A stretch of 43,999 nt of DNA, taken from positions 1-43,999 of the forward strand of contig CAJXSW010000011.1 in NCBI GenBank assembly GCA_913060645.1, read 5' to 3'. Position 1 is the stretch's first letter; every line of letters begins with the position of its first letter. This stretch comes from an uncultured Dokdonia sp. (GTDB taxonomy: Bacteria; Bacteroidota; Bacteroidia; Flavobacteriales; Flavobacteriaceae). The notes beneath the pieces are model-generated. The model saw nothing but the letters and a program-made list of their open reading frames with translations, was not told where the DNA came from and ran no database searches. A program made the translations under genes and the position numbers. Positions 7,981 to 18,600 of the stretch are shown one piece after another.

Positions 7981-10368
7981 ATGAAAAGCGGAGTACATTT
8001 TAAAGATCAAGAGTTTCCACTAGAATTACATTTTAGTGTAGGGAAATTAGTGAGTCATTATAAAAACAATCTTACTTCAGATAATTTAAGATTAAAAAGA
8101 CGTGCAACAGAAATAATGGAAATTATTTCTGACTATCCAGAATTAGAATCAGGAATAAATAATCTAGATACTATAGGGAGCTATAAGAATCAAATTGATG
8201 ATCTTCTTAGTGAGCTATTTCCAGAAGTACTGCAGCAGAATGAAATAAAAATTGCATCTATGCCTTTTCAAGAGGCTGTGCTACAATCTACGCAGAGGTA
8301 TGATAATATACTTCTGAATGCAGGTGATAATTTTATTCCAGAGATAAAGAATTTTAATGCAGACCATTACTACCTCATGGGATGTAGCATTATCCTAATG
8401 CAGTATTATGGTTTTAAAATAGACTTCAGACGTCCATTTTACTATGAAATTCCTGACGGTCTAGGTATGACACGTTTTTATAGAATGCTCTATAATGGGG
8501 ATTATATAGATATAGAACGTAAGGAAGGAACACCTCAAATAACAGAAGAAGAAGTAAACGTACTGCTAGATAATTTTGATAATATAGAGATGTGGAAAGA
8601 AAAATTTCCTCCGCACAGTTATATTTTCAAAGGCTTTGTGATAGCAAATTTATATGATGCCACTACTGAAGTTTCAATATCAGATTTTAAGTCTGGCTTA
8701 CTTCGTTATGAAGATGAGGACATAAACTTTACACATGACTTCCATAGAATTTTTCAAGCCATTTTTGATCTTCCAGAATTACAAATAGGTTTTTCTAATT
8801 ATAATAAGGAAGACGAGGCCTTTGAGCTTGTGCCATTTAAGGATATAAGTAGTTATCTATTATATGGAGATACAGAAGCGTCGTGTAATACGATACTTTG
8901 TAAAGGGTCTTATGATGTTGTATTTAATACTGGAGACTACTTTGCGGTTTCAGATATTGCAAAACATCACAAAAGCGATAAGAGTATAAAGATGTATCAA
9001 AATCTTTATGACCAGGGGATAAAAAGTGTTATTCTAGCCCCAATACGTCACAAAGGTGTTTTACTAGGTATTCTAGAGCTAGCCTCCCCTAATAAAGGAG
9101 CGCTTAATAGTATAAATGCAAATAAGCTTGCAGACATAATGCCGTATCTTATTGATGCTGTATTACGTAACAAGGAGCAACAAGAAAATGAAATAGACCT
9201 AATTATTCAAAATGAATGTACATCTATTCATAAAAGTGTGTACTGGAAATTTGAAAAGGAAGCAAAACGATATTTAAGATTACAGATAGAGGGGGATAAT
9301 AACGTTCAATATAGGGATGTTGTATTTAAAGATGTTTATCCGTTATTTGGACAGATTGATATTAAAGGATCTTCAGAGTCTCGTAATGCTGCGACACAAA
9401 AAGATATTTTATTACAACTTCACAATGCCATCGCCATTTTAGAGGCGGCTAAGACTAATGAAAGTCTACCTATATATGAGCAGCTTATTTTTAATCTAAA
9501 TGATTTTTTAGAAAGAACACAAGAAAAATTAGAGGTAGATAGTGAACGAAAGATATTAAAATTCTTGAGTGAAAATATCAGACCGTTATTTACTCACTTA
9601 CTAGAAAAGAGTGATGAACTCAATGAATTAATTACTGCATATAGAAGTCAGATCGAAGATAGTCTTGGCCTTGTGTATCGACATCGTAAGTTTTATGATG
9701 AGTCTGTAATGTTATTAAATAAACGTCTAGCATCTGTATTACAGCGCAAACAAAAGGAGGCGCAAATGATGTATCCTCACTTTTTTGAACTCTTTAAAAC
9801 CGATGGGGTAGAACATAATATGTATGTTGGTGAGTCTATAACAAAGCATAATAGCTTTAATAAGATTTATCTTTATAACTTACGTTTATGGCAGCTTCAG
9901 GTAATGTGCGAAATGGAGAATGAGCACTTTTCGCTTGCGCAAAAAATGGATCACCCACTTGAGGTGGCTTCTATGATATTAGTGTTTAATACTTCATTAT
10001 CTGTCCGATATCGTATGGATGAGAAGAGGTTTGATGTAGATGGAACCTATAATGCTCGTTACGAAGTAGTGAAAAAGCGTGTAGATAAAGCTTTTATAAA
10101 GGGTACAACAGAGCGTATAACACAACCCGGAAAAATCACTATTGTCTATTCACAAGAAGCAGATGAGCAAGAGTACCTTAGGTATATTAATTTCCTACAA
10201 TTAAAGAATCACCTTGGTGCCGAGGTAGAAATTCTAGAGTTAGAAGATTTACAAGCCGTTACTGGTCTTAAGGCTATACGTGTTAATATACTGTATAAAA
10301 AAGTAATAGGTAAAGAGACGAAAGAATTTTACACCTATGAAGATCTCATTGAGGAAATAAAAAATTAA
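7981..10368 (+). CDS. Large GAF-domain protein of unknown function
   Basis: About 795 residues, soluble, with no signal peptide or membrane segment. A GAF-like domain lies at roughly residues 310-410 (TILCKGSYDVVFNTGDYFAVSD.. through ILAPIRHKGVLLGILELASP), a fold that binds small ligands such as cyclic nucleotides or senses redox state. The N-terminal 300 residues and the long helical C-terminal half match nothing I recognise, and no kinase, cyclase or GGDEF motif is visible. An in-frame TTG at 7966 sits just behind a purine-rich AAGAGGAG and could be the start. I prefer ATG 7981 because it opens directly on what looks like conserved protein (MKSGVHFKDQEFPLEL). It is convergent with the HD-PycTM gene. 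Confidence 0.7.
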   Translation: MKSGVHFKDQEFPLELHFSVGKLVSHYKNNLTSDNLRLKRRATEIMEIISDYPELESGINNLDTIGSYKNQIDDLLSELFPEVLQQNEIKIASMPFQEAVLQSTQRYDNILLNAGDNFIPEIKNFNADHYYLMGCSIILMQYYGFKIDFRRPFYYEIPDGLGMTRFYRMLYNGDYIDIERKEGTPQITEEEVNVLLDNFDNIEMWKEKFPPHSYIFKGFVIANLYDATTEVSISDFKSGLLRYEDEDINFTHDFHRIFQAIFDLPELQIGFSNYNKEDEAFELVPFKDISSYLLYGDTEASCNTILCKGSYDVVFNTGDYFAVSDIAKHHKSDKSIKMYQNLYDQGIKSVILAPIRHKGVLLGILELASPNKGALNSINANKLADIMPYLIDAVLRNKEQQENEIDLIIQNECTSIHKSVYWKFEKEAKRYLRLQIEGDNNVQYRDVVFKDVYPLFGQIDIKGSSESRNAATQKDILLQLHNAIAILEAAKTNESLPIYEQLIFNLNDFLERTQEKLEVDSERKILKFLSENIRPLFTHLLEKSDELNELITAYRSQIEDSLGLVYRHRKFYDESVMLLNKRLASVLQRKQKEAQMMYPHFFELFKTDGVEHNMYVGESITKHNSFNKIYLYNLRLWQLQVMCEMENEHFSLAQKMDHPLEVASMILVFNTSLSVRYRMDEKRFDVDGTYNARYEVVKKRVDKAFIKGTTERITQPGKITIVYSQEADEQEYLRYINFLQLKNHLGAEVEILELEDLQAVTGLKAIRVNILYKKVIGKETKEFYTYEDLIEEIKN

Positions 10369-10376
10369 GATAGCAT

Positions 10377-10411
10377 AAAAAAACGGGTTCTGTAAAGAAC
10401 CCGTTTTGCTT
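10377..10411. terminator. Bidirectional terminator between GAF gene and HD-PycTM gene
   Basis: Stem AAAACGGGTTCT / AGAACCCGTTTT with a 4-nt loop (GTAA), placed 12 nt after the GAF-gene stop and directly before the end of the convergent gene. Confidence 0.88.
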
Positions 10412-10412
10412 T

Positions 10413-11654
10413 TTATAATAGTGTTGTCACCATATTAGTGAGGCTTTCTACGTCCTCCATGACTTCTACTGCTTGATCTCTGTAAGCAAAAAACACAGCA
10501 AACGTTAGTACAGATATAATGATACCCACCATAAAAATATTATAGGTTATTCTTAAGAGCTTATATTTTCTGTCGAGTACAACTCCGAGAAAGTATAAGT
10601 CTTTAGTAAGAGCAGAGTAGATATAATCTTTGTCTTGAAGCATTTCTCCTATTGCCCATTCATAATCTTCAAGTTTCATTTTATGAAAATTACCAAAAAA
10701 CAATAGGTTCACCTTTTTCAATTTTACATCTTCTCTGTCAAACTCACCCCTTGTGACATTAGGTCGTGTAGCAATGATTGACATAATCATAGAGATCATG
10801 GCAAAAAGTACAAATACCGCCGTTGGATAGATAAGGTGAGCATTACTAGGAGACTCTAGTTTTGGGATCAAGTTTGCAAGAGCAAGAGAAATCACAATCG
10901 CATTTACAGAAAGCAATATGTTTGCTTTAGTATCTGCAATATCACTTAATTTAATGTGATTGCGTAGCGCGATGCGATACATAGACTGGATTCCTTTTTC
11001 TGGGCTAGCATCTTTAAGTTGTACTTTTAGTTTTTCCTTTTTACGTGCCTTTTTAGCTTTCTTTCTTGCTTTGGTGAGATCGTTTAGGTTATTATCTTTT
11101 TTCGGTTTCCAGTTTTCTTGGGCATAGTGCGTGTAATAGCGATGTTTTATGGTGAACATCTCAATATTTGCCTTATTCCACTCCTCCGTGGTAAACTCTT
11201 TAATACCTTTTATTTTTAATTCTTGACGTAAATACTCACTAGCCTCAGGAAAATAATCCTTGGCAAAATGTGAAGCATCTGCGTCTCTTAAAACTTGTTC
11301 TAGGTATGTTTGTGGTTCTACGCGCATGTCTGTGGCAAGAATCACTTTTTTCACCTCTTCTATAATAGTAGCCTCAACGCCCTGTTCTTTCAAAAACGTT
11401 TCAGCCATTTCGGCACTGCGTGCTTCATGATTTTCGGTTCCATCTACATACCCTATGTCATGTAGTAGTGCGCTAAGCTGTAAGATGAGCTTTTCTTCAT
11501 CTTTAAGACTTTCTTCACTATTATCAATTATTTCTTGGGTACTTTTAAGTACTCGTTTGGTATGGACATAGTTATGATATATACATGTCTTAGGTAGTTC
11601 ATTATCAAATAGTTCAGAAATAAATCTATCTGTCTTTTCTAGTAGTTCAGTCAT
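10413..11654 (-). CDS. HD phosphohydrolase fused to a Pycsar-effector-like membrane domain (PycTM)
   Basis: 413 residues in two parts. The N-terminus is an HD-domain metal phosphohydrolase: YHNYVH (His27, His31), LLHDIGY (His65-Asp66), NHEARS (His76) and RDADASHF (Asp124, Asp126). A very basic linker rich in Lys/Arg (about 195-211) follows. The C-terminal part matches the PycTM family used as a membrane effector in Pycsar anti-phage systems: a polar helix with RNHIKLSDIADTKANILL, then hydrophobic helices near 246-265 and 275-296 and a last one near 374-395. The HD half could hydrolyse a nucleotide messenger while the C-half sits in the membrane; that is inference. No nucleotide cyclase is encoded in this window. 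It is divergent from the Omp85 gene with under 50 bp between them. Confidence 0.82.
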   Translation of the reverse strand: MTELLEKTDRFISELFDNELPKTCIYHNYVHTKRVLKSTQEIIDNSEESLKDEEKLILQLSALLHDIGYVDGTENHEARSAEMAETFLKEQGVEATIIEEVKKVILATDMRVEPQTYLEQVLRDADASHFAKDYFPEASEYLRQELKIKGIKEFTTEEWNKANIEMFTIKHRYYTHYAQENWKPKKDNNLNDLTKARKKAKKARKKEKLKVQLKDASPEKGIQSMYRIALRNHIKLSDIADTKANILLSVNAIVISLALANLIPKLESPSNAHLIYPTAVFVLFAMISMIMSIIATRPNVTRGEFDREDVKLKKVNLLFFGNFHKMKLEDYEWAIGEMLQDKDYIYSALTKDLYFLGVVLDRKYKLLRITYNIFMVGIIISVLTFAVFFAYRDQAVEVMEDVESLTNMVTTLL

Positions 11655-11702
11655 AGTTACTATAAGCCTGTTAGACCTCTAATGTACATTAAAAACAAGG
11701 AC

Positions 11703-14700
11703 ATGAACAAATATTACCGTTTTCTTAACTTCTCAGTGGCCATTTTGCTTAGTAGTTGTGCGACTTATTCTCCTAAATATGCAGATGAGTCAAGCGAGCC
11801 TTCTCGTTTTGATAATAGTTCGCTTTCGCGAAAGCGTATACATAAAACCTTCTATCTTATAGGCGATGCAGGAGGAGATAAGGATGGTGGTAGCACTTAT
11901 GCACTTGATGCATTTAAGAGAGTGATAGACACTGCACAAACAGAAAACGATTATGCAATCTTTTTAGGTGACAATATTTATGATGCTGGACTTCCATCAA
12001 AGAATAATCCAGAAAGAGCCGAAGCTGAGCGCAGATTAAATATTCAAGTAGCGGCAGTCGAAAATTTTAAGGGTAAAACCATTTTTATTCCAGGAAACCA
12101 TGATTGGTATGCAGATGGCGTAGAAGGTGTAAAGCGTCAAGAGAAGTATATAGAAGATGCGCTAGATGATAAGGAAGCATTTCAACCTGAAAATGGATGT
12201 CCTATTGAAATGAAAAGCATAAGCGACTCTGTAGAGTTGATGATCATTGACACGCAGTGGTATCTAGAAGACTGGGACAAGCATCCTACAATAAATGATA
12301 ATTGCGATATTAGAAATAGAACTGATTTATTTTTAGAAATAGAAAATGAGTTCAAAAAGAATAACGAAAAGACAATACTTGTAGCAATGCACCACCCTAT
12401 GTATACAAATGGGATTCATGGTGGTAAATATGGTATAAGAAAGCAGTTATATCCTACACAAAGCAATCTGCCGCTTCCAGTACTTGCCTCTCTTGTCACT
12501 CAAGTAAGATCACAAGGTGGAGTGTCAATTCAAGATCGCTATAACAAGCAATATAATGAGTTAATGCAACGCATCTCTGTACTTGCGAGAGATACAGATA
12601 AAGTGATTTTTGCATCAGGTCACGAGCACAGTATACAGTATATAGAGCATGATGGTATAAAACAGATTGTGAGTGGAGCAGGAGCAAAGAACAGTGCCGC
12701 AGCTTTAGGAGACGATGGTTTGTTTTCTTACGGAGGTCAAGGATTTGCTATTCTGGACGTATATGAAGATGAGTCTTCATCTGTAAGATTTTATGCAGCA
12801 AATCAAGGAGAACCTACTTTACTTTATACAAAGGAAATTTTTGCTCCTCGCAAAGAAGTAAATTTAGATTCGCTACCAGATATATATCCAGAGACTGTAA
12901 TGGCTACGGTGTATGCTCAGAATAATACAGATGTGTCAGATGTACATGAGTCACTATGGGGAGATCATTATAGAGCTGTTTACGGAACTCCAGTAACGGC
13001 TAAAGTTGCTACGCTAGACACACTCATGGGCGGATTTACAGTTGACCGTAAAGGTGGTGGTCACCAGACAAGATCATTACGATTAAAAGATAAAGACGGA
13101 AGAGCTTATAATTTAAGAGCAGTGAGAAAAAGCGCCGTGCAGTTCTTGCAAAGTGTTGCTTTTAAAGAGGTTTTTGTTCAAGAAGAATTCAGAGATACAT
13201 TTACAGAGGATTTAATCTTAGATTTCTATACATCTGCACATCCATATGCTTCTCTTGCTGTGGCAGAGCTCTCTGATGCAGTGGGTATTTATCACACAAA
13301 TCCTAGCTTAATTTATGTTCCAAAACATGATGCATTAGGTAAGTATAATGCAGATTACGGTAATGAATTATATATTATAGAAGAACGCCCAGACGAAGAT
13401 TTTCTGGACGTTCCTTCTTTTGGAAATCCTGATAGTATTGATAGTACAGATGATCTTTATGAAAACTTACGTAAGGATGAGAAGTATCAAGTAGATGAAG
13501 ACTCCTATTTACGAGCACGTATTTTTGATATGCTTATAGGTGACTGGGATCGTCATGCAGACCAGTGGAGATGGGCACGTTTTGATAGTGATGGAAAGAA
13601 AATATACAAGCCTATTCCAAGAGATAGAGATCAGGTTTTTTCAAAATTTGATGGTGCTATATTAGGATTACTTAAAACATTAATTCCAGCGTCTAGACAG
13701 TTTCAAAATTATGATGGAGATCTAGAAAATGTAAAGTGGATCAACGAGGCAGGTATTAAGATGGATAGAGCGCTTACCAAGAATTCTGTAAAGAAGGACT
13801 GGATAGCACAAGCTCAATATATACAAGATAACCTCAGTGATGAAGATATCGCGAGAGCATTTACAAAATTGCCTCTTGAAGTTCAAGATGTAGGTGTAGA
13901 TGAGATTAAGAAAAGCCTTAAAGAACGTAGAGGTAATATCGTTGACATCGCAGGTGAATATTATGATTATCTGGCTTCGCTAGTAGTACTTACAGGAACA
14001 GATAAGGATGATCATTTTGAAATCACACGTAACGATAAGGAGACCAGAGTCCAGATATCAAGGATTAAAGATGGAGAAGTTCAAACTCCTTTTGTAGATC
14101 GCATTATAAACTCAGATGAGACTGGGGAGATATGGATTTACGGTCTTGATGATGATGATAGCTTTAAAGTAAGTGGAGAAGGAAAGTCGCCTATAAGAAT
14201 GAAAATTGTAGGAGGACAAAACAACGATATCTACGAGATAAAAGATGGTCGTCGCCTCAAGGTTTATGAGCATAAGACGCTTCCTAATACGATAAAAGAA
14301 AAAGGAGGAGCAAGTTTCAAAATGTCAAATATCTATTCCTTTAACACCTATGACCCTTTAAAGAAAAAGAGTTATGCAAATAATATTTTACCAGCCATAG
14401 GTTTTAATCCTGATGATGGATTCCTGATAGGAGTAAATGATGTGTTTACTACTAACGGTTTTAAGAATGATCCATTCAGCAGCAAGCACGTTCTTAATGG
14501 TACCTACTCATTTGCAACAGAATCACTCAGCTTAAAATATGAAGGAAATTTTGCAAACGCCTTTGGACAGTGGAATTTATTGATAGGAGGGAAGTTTACA
14601 AACGAAGCTTTTTCTCGTAACTTCTTTGGTTTTGGTAACGAGACTGTAAATAACGATGATGATTTAGGTCTTGACTTTAATAGAGTTCGTAATGGAGAAG

Positions 14701-15425
14701 TAGGCGCTCATATAGGAGTAGAGAGTGACAATACCTTTGGTAGTAGATTGCGATTTGTATTTAATTATGAGCGTATTGAAATTGAACCTACAGGTGGCCG
14801 AGTGATTGATGACGCTAGCTTATTTACACCAGATCGCAGTAATTTCTTTGGAGGGCAATCTTTTATAGGTGTAGAAGGAGCTTATACTTATGTAAGTGCA
14901 GATAACCAAGCTAACCCTACGAGAGGGATGGATTTTGCAACAGTAATAGGTGCAAAGCGCAATATAAGCGATGGTAGTAGAATGTATGCATATGTAAACC
15001 CTAAATTAGGGTTCTACAATGCACTATCTAAAAACAGAAAACTTGTCCTTAAAACACTTGTGCAAGCCCAAGTTCTTATAGGTGATGACTATGAGTTCTA
15101 TCAAGCCGCATCATTAGGTGCAAATTCTGGTTTGAGAGGATATAGATTTAATAGATTTACAGGAGAATCATCCCTAGCTGGGTCGGCAGATTTGAGATAT
15201 AGTTTTAATAGATTTTCTACAGGCTTAATTCCTATTCAGATAGGTGTTTTTGGTGGAGGAGATGTAGGTCGTGTTTGGCTTGATGGAGAAGATAGTGAGA
15301 AGTGGCACAATGACTTTGGTGGAGGTTTCTGGTTAAATATGGTAGATACTGTATCTGGCCAACTAGGAGCGTTTGCTGGTGAAGATGGTATGAGAATCGA
15401 TTTTAGATTTGGTGTAAGATTGTAA
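11703..15425 (+). CDS. Metallophosphoesterase - kinase-like - Omp85 barrel fusion (active-site intact)
   Basis: 1240 residues from ATG 11703; an in-frame ATG at 11682 would add 7 residues but spoils the signal peptide. A lipoprotein-type signal ends at LLSSC. A metallophosphoesterase domain of the purple-acid-phosphatase style has all five motifs: GDAGG (Asp55), GDNIY (Asp90), GNHDW (Asn132-His133-Asp134), MHHP (His230, His231) and GHEH (His307, His309). The middle (about 420-760) holds a Gly-rich GGGHQTRSLRL, an IGDWDRHADQW motif (about 612-622) and PRDRDQVFSKFDG, reminiscent of atypical kinases. From about 893 to the end it is a beta-barrel with the Omp85-type LRGYR motif (about 1144-1148). 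Predicted in the outer membrane. Its paralogue at 15616-19302 points towards it. Confidence 0.85.
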   Translation: MNKYYRFLNFSVAILLSSCATYSPKYADESSEPSRFDNSSLSRKRIHKTFYLIGDAGGDKDGGSTYALDAFKRVIDTAQTENDYAIFLGDNIYDAGLPSKNNPERAEAERRLNIQVAAVENFKGKTIFIPGNHDWYADGVEGVKRQEKYIEDALDDKEAFQPENGCPIEMKSISDSVELMIIDTQWYLEDWDKHPTINDNCDIRNRTDLFLEIENEFKKNNEKTILVAMHHPMYTNGIHGGKYGIRKQLYPTQSNLPLPVLASLVTQVRSQGGVSIQDRYNKQYNELMQRISVLARDTDKVIFASGHEHSIQYIEHDGIKQIVSGAGAKNSAAALGDDGLFSYGGQGFAILDVYEDESSSVRFYAANQGEPTLLYTKEIFAPRKEVNLDSLPDIYPETVMATVYAQNNTDVSDVHESLWGDHYRAVYGTPVTAKVATLDTLMGGFTVDRKGGGHQTRSLRLKDKDGRAYNLRAVRKSAVQFLQSVAFKEVFVQEEFRDTFTEDLILDFYTSAHPYASLAVAELSDAVGIYHTNPSLIYVPKHDALGKYNADYGNELYIIEERPDEDFLDVPSFGNPDSIDSTDDLYENLRKDEKYQVDEDSYLRARIFDMLIGDWDRHADQWRWARFDSDGKKIYKPIPRDRDQVFSKFDGAILGLLKTLIPASRQFQNYDGDLENVKWINEAGIKMDRALTKNSVKKDWIAQAQYIQDNLSDEDIARAFTKLPLEVQDVGVDEIKKSLKERRGNIVDIAGEYYDYLASLVVLTGTDKDDHFEITRNDKETRVQISRIKDGEVQTPFVDRIINSDETGEIWIYGLDDDDSFKVSGEGKSPIRMKIVGGQNNDIYEIKDGRRLKVYEHKTLPNTIKEKGGASFKMSNIYSFNTYDPLKKKSYANNILPAIGFNPDDGFLIGVNDVFTTNGFKNDPFSSKHVLNGTYSFATESLSLKYEGNFANAFGQWNLLIGGKFTNEAFSRNFFGFGNETVNNDDDLGLDFNRVRNGEVGAHIGVESDNTFGSRLRFVFNYERIEIEPTGGRVIDDASLFTPDRSNFFGGQSFIGVEGAYTYVSADNQANPTRGMDFATVIGAKRNISDGSRMYAYVNPKLGFYNALSKNRKLVLKTLVQAQVLIGDDYEFYQAASLGANSGLRGYRFNRFTGESSLAGSADLRYSFNRFSTGLIPIQIGVFGGGDVGRVWLDGEDSEKWHNDFGGGFWLNMVDTVSGQLGAFAGEDGMRIDFRFGVRL
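11821..11836. repeat. Iterated palindrome copy 3 (in Omp85 fusion gene)
   Basis: Perfect 16-bp CGCTTTCGCGAAAGCG close to the 5' end of the gene, between the signal peptide and the first catalytic motif. This is the only intact coding copy read in a different frame (Ser-Leu-Ser-Arg-Lys-Arg). Confidence 0.88.
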
Positions 15426-15467
15426 TAATCCTTAATAGCAAGACTTTAAAATCTCGCATTAATGCAT

Positions 15468-15498
15468 AAAAAATGCTCCCAAATAGGGAGCATTTTTT
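15468..15498. terminator. Bidirectional terminator between the two Omp85 fusion genes
   Basis: Stem AAAAAATGCTCCC / GGGAGCATTTTTT with a 5-nt loop, 43 nt after the stop of the plus-strand gene. Confidence 0.88.
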
Positions 15499-15576
15499 AT
15501 ATGTACTATTTTTGAATTTGTGTAGGTTGTAGAAGACTAAGACTTGATTCTTTTTTAGGGTGTAAATATCTTTTTC

Positions 15577-15594
15577 ACGCTTTCGCGAAAGCGT
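15577..15594. repeat. Iterated palindrome copy 4 (intergenic)
   Basis: Perfect 18-bp palindrome in the gap between the two convergent Omp85 fusion genes. It sits downstream of both, so it cannot be a promoter operator for either. Confidence 0.9.
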
Positions 15595-15615
15595 AACTCT
15601 AAAACTAGTAGTCTA

Positions 15616-18600
15616 TTATAATCCGAGTGATATTCCTAAGCCTAGTCTTCCACCTTCAGGACCTTCAAAATAGCTTATATTTCCTTTAAGAGCGTTAGCG
15701 GTTGAAAGGTTAACACCACCACCATAACTATAATGTAGCGTGCTGCTTTCCTTGAGTTCGCTCCAGACTCTTCCTGTATCATAACCTGCATACATATCTA
15801 TTCTCAACGGGAAAAAGGCAGTTTTAATAGGTTTCAATTGGAAAGCCAGATCTGCCGAAGCTGCAAGCGCTTGTTTGCCTATAAAACGATCTTGCCTATA
15901 AGATCTTAACCCTGTATTTGCTCCTAACGAAGCTGCTTTATAGAACGGTATATCATTTCCAAAGCGCAACTGTCCCGCTATACTAGTTTTAAGTACAAGA
16001 TAACGAGATCTATCTATTGCATTCCAAAGCGTAAGACGAGGATCTAGCACTCCTACAGTATTTGTACTAGTTACTTCATCAAGAAAACTTCCTCTTATAG
16101 CCACATCCATCCCGCGAGTAGGGAATCGCTCATCATCGATACTATGATAATTATAGAGCCCCGTTACTACAAAATAACGAGCATCTACTATGCTAGTATT
16201 ATTTTGAGGTCCCACGTTTATATCTTCATAAGATATGTCAATCTCAGAAGTAGTTCCATATTCTCCATTGTAGTACATCCCTATACCACCTGTGAGATAC
16301 TGCATATTAATGCGGTTTACGTCAAAAGAGTTGGTGGTGTTGAACAGTGAACTATTACCTTCTCCGAAAAAGTTTTCTGTAAAATTTGCAGTAGTTGCTC
16401 GTCCAAAAACTTTGAAATTCCAGTCATGAAAAAGGTGCGCTTTATGCCATGATAGTTTAACATCACCTGCTTGGTTAAGGGAAATATAGCGAGCATCTAG
16501 CTCAAATTTTGTAGTAAAAGGATTTCTTTCAAATCCTAAAGTAGATTTTCCAAATTGTATTCTAGGAGAGAAACCTTCATCTGGATTATAGACCGCCTCA
16601 AGACCAAAGCTTCCTCCTTTTTTAGGTGTTCTCTCTGCATCGTAAATGCGGTTTTCATAAATGTCATCTATATGCCTTGTCGCATTCCCTTTATCTACAA
16701 TCTTATTTTTAGTAGATTTTTGATCGTATATGGTAACATTATTTCCGCCATTAATATCATAAGTATCATTGTCTAATCCTCCAGATAGCACAATGTTAAT
16801 CGCACTTTTATGTTCACCTTGCACGTCAAATACATCTTTGTCATCAAGTCCATAAATCCAGATATCTTTAGTATCAACAGGATTAAAAGTACGATGAAAT
16901 AATACGTTTCCTTTTTCACCATCTTTAATTCTATAGCCCGTTACACGTACCTCACCATTAGCAAGATTCTGGATATCAAAATGGTCATCTTTGTCAGTTC
17001 CCTTGAGCACTTGAAACTCTAGAAAGTGCTTGTAGTACTTCTGTACAATGTCCTCTAGGTTGTCTTTACGTGAGAGAAGATCAGTTTGAATACCTTTCCA
17101 TATCTCATCTTGAATTTCAATTGGAGCCTCACTAAAAGCCTTTTTTACCACTTCAGGTGTGATATTTTGCTGGATATACTTCATCTCTTCTATCCACACA
17201 GACTTATCTGAATGCATCACTAAGGCGCGGTCGAGATTAATAGCGCTCTGACTAAATTGTTCTATGTATGGAATATCTGGACCGTAATTACCAAACTGTC
17301 TCAAACCACTCATTACCTTTTGCATGGAGGTAAGGAATGAACCATCAAACTTTGCAAACACTTGATCCCGATCTCTAGGGACAGCAGTGTATATGGTAGT
17401 TCCTTCTTTCTCATCTACTTGGCTTTGTGCCCAGCGCCATTGATCCTCATGTCTATCCCAATCACCTATGAGCATATCAAAAATGCGAGCTCTTATATAA
17501 GTTCTTTCATCAAGTTGATTTTGATCATCTTCTCGTAGTTCTTTGAAAAGATCCTGAGTGCTTTCTACCTCCTTACTAAATTTGAACATATGTGAATCGT
17601 CAAAATCACCATCAGGTTTTTCGACTATCATATATAATTGGTCACCATGTGTTTTATTAAAATCCCCTAGTAACTTTTGCTTAGGGACATAGAATAATTT
17701 AGGATGCGTATGTGGTAATTTTATCGCACCTGCTAGTCTAGGGATAGCAAAGGCGCCATAGGGATGTGCAGCGGTGTAAAAATCTTTGATGATACTCGCC
17801 GGCACGGTTCCTTTAAAATAATTGTCTCCATCAAGATCATTGTATCCAGCAGATTTAAGAAAGGCGATTGGGTCTTTTGCAATGGCTCGCATGTTATATT
17901 CCTTATCGTCTTTTGTTACTAGACGCAAACCGTTAGTCTGGTTTCCGCCACCTGCTCTTTCTACAGTAAGTCCTCCGTATAGAGTGTCGAGTAGTACAAC
18001 GGGTGCTTCTACATCAACTCCGTACACGTATCGATAATGTTTACCCCAAAACTTTTCATACTTCTCAGATTTCTTTACAGCCTCTGCAGGATACACAGAA
18101 GCCTTCACTGTTTTAGGAAACACCGTAGGAAGTGAATCAAGGTTGAAAGGTTCCGGTTGTTTAAAAGCTCTCTGGCTAAAAGCTTCTTTAAAAGCACCGT
18201 TTTGCAATGTAAAGAAGTGAACAGATGATGAGTTGTCTTCATAAATCCTTACTTCTGTGTATCCAGGTTTTGTTGAGGTAAACAGTCCTCTCTTGCTCAA
18301 ACGAGCAGGTTTTATACTACTTGCCGTTCCTGATATTACTTGCTTTATAGCTCCGTGATCTATATACTGTAATGAGCGTTCATGACCAGAAACAATAATT
18401 ACCTTTGGAACATCAAATGCAGCCAGTTCTATGGTAGACATTAACTCGTTCATAAGAGGATTATAGCGGTCTTGCTTAGATAGACCTCCTTGTGATCTTA
18501 AAAATGATAACGATGCTCCTGCGAGTGGTATAAATGCATTTTCTGAAGTAGGTTTATAAACTACTGTAGACGGGATTTCTCCACCATAAATACCATTTGA

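Noticed and set aside
10413-11654. A complete Pycsar defence system
   Set aside because: Only an effector-like domain is present; no cyclase gene is found within the window and the neighbours are ordinary chromosomal genes.
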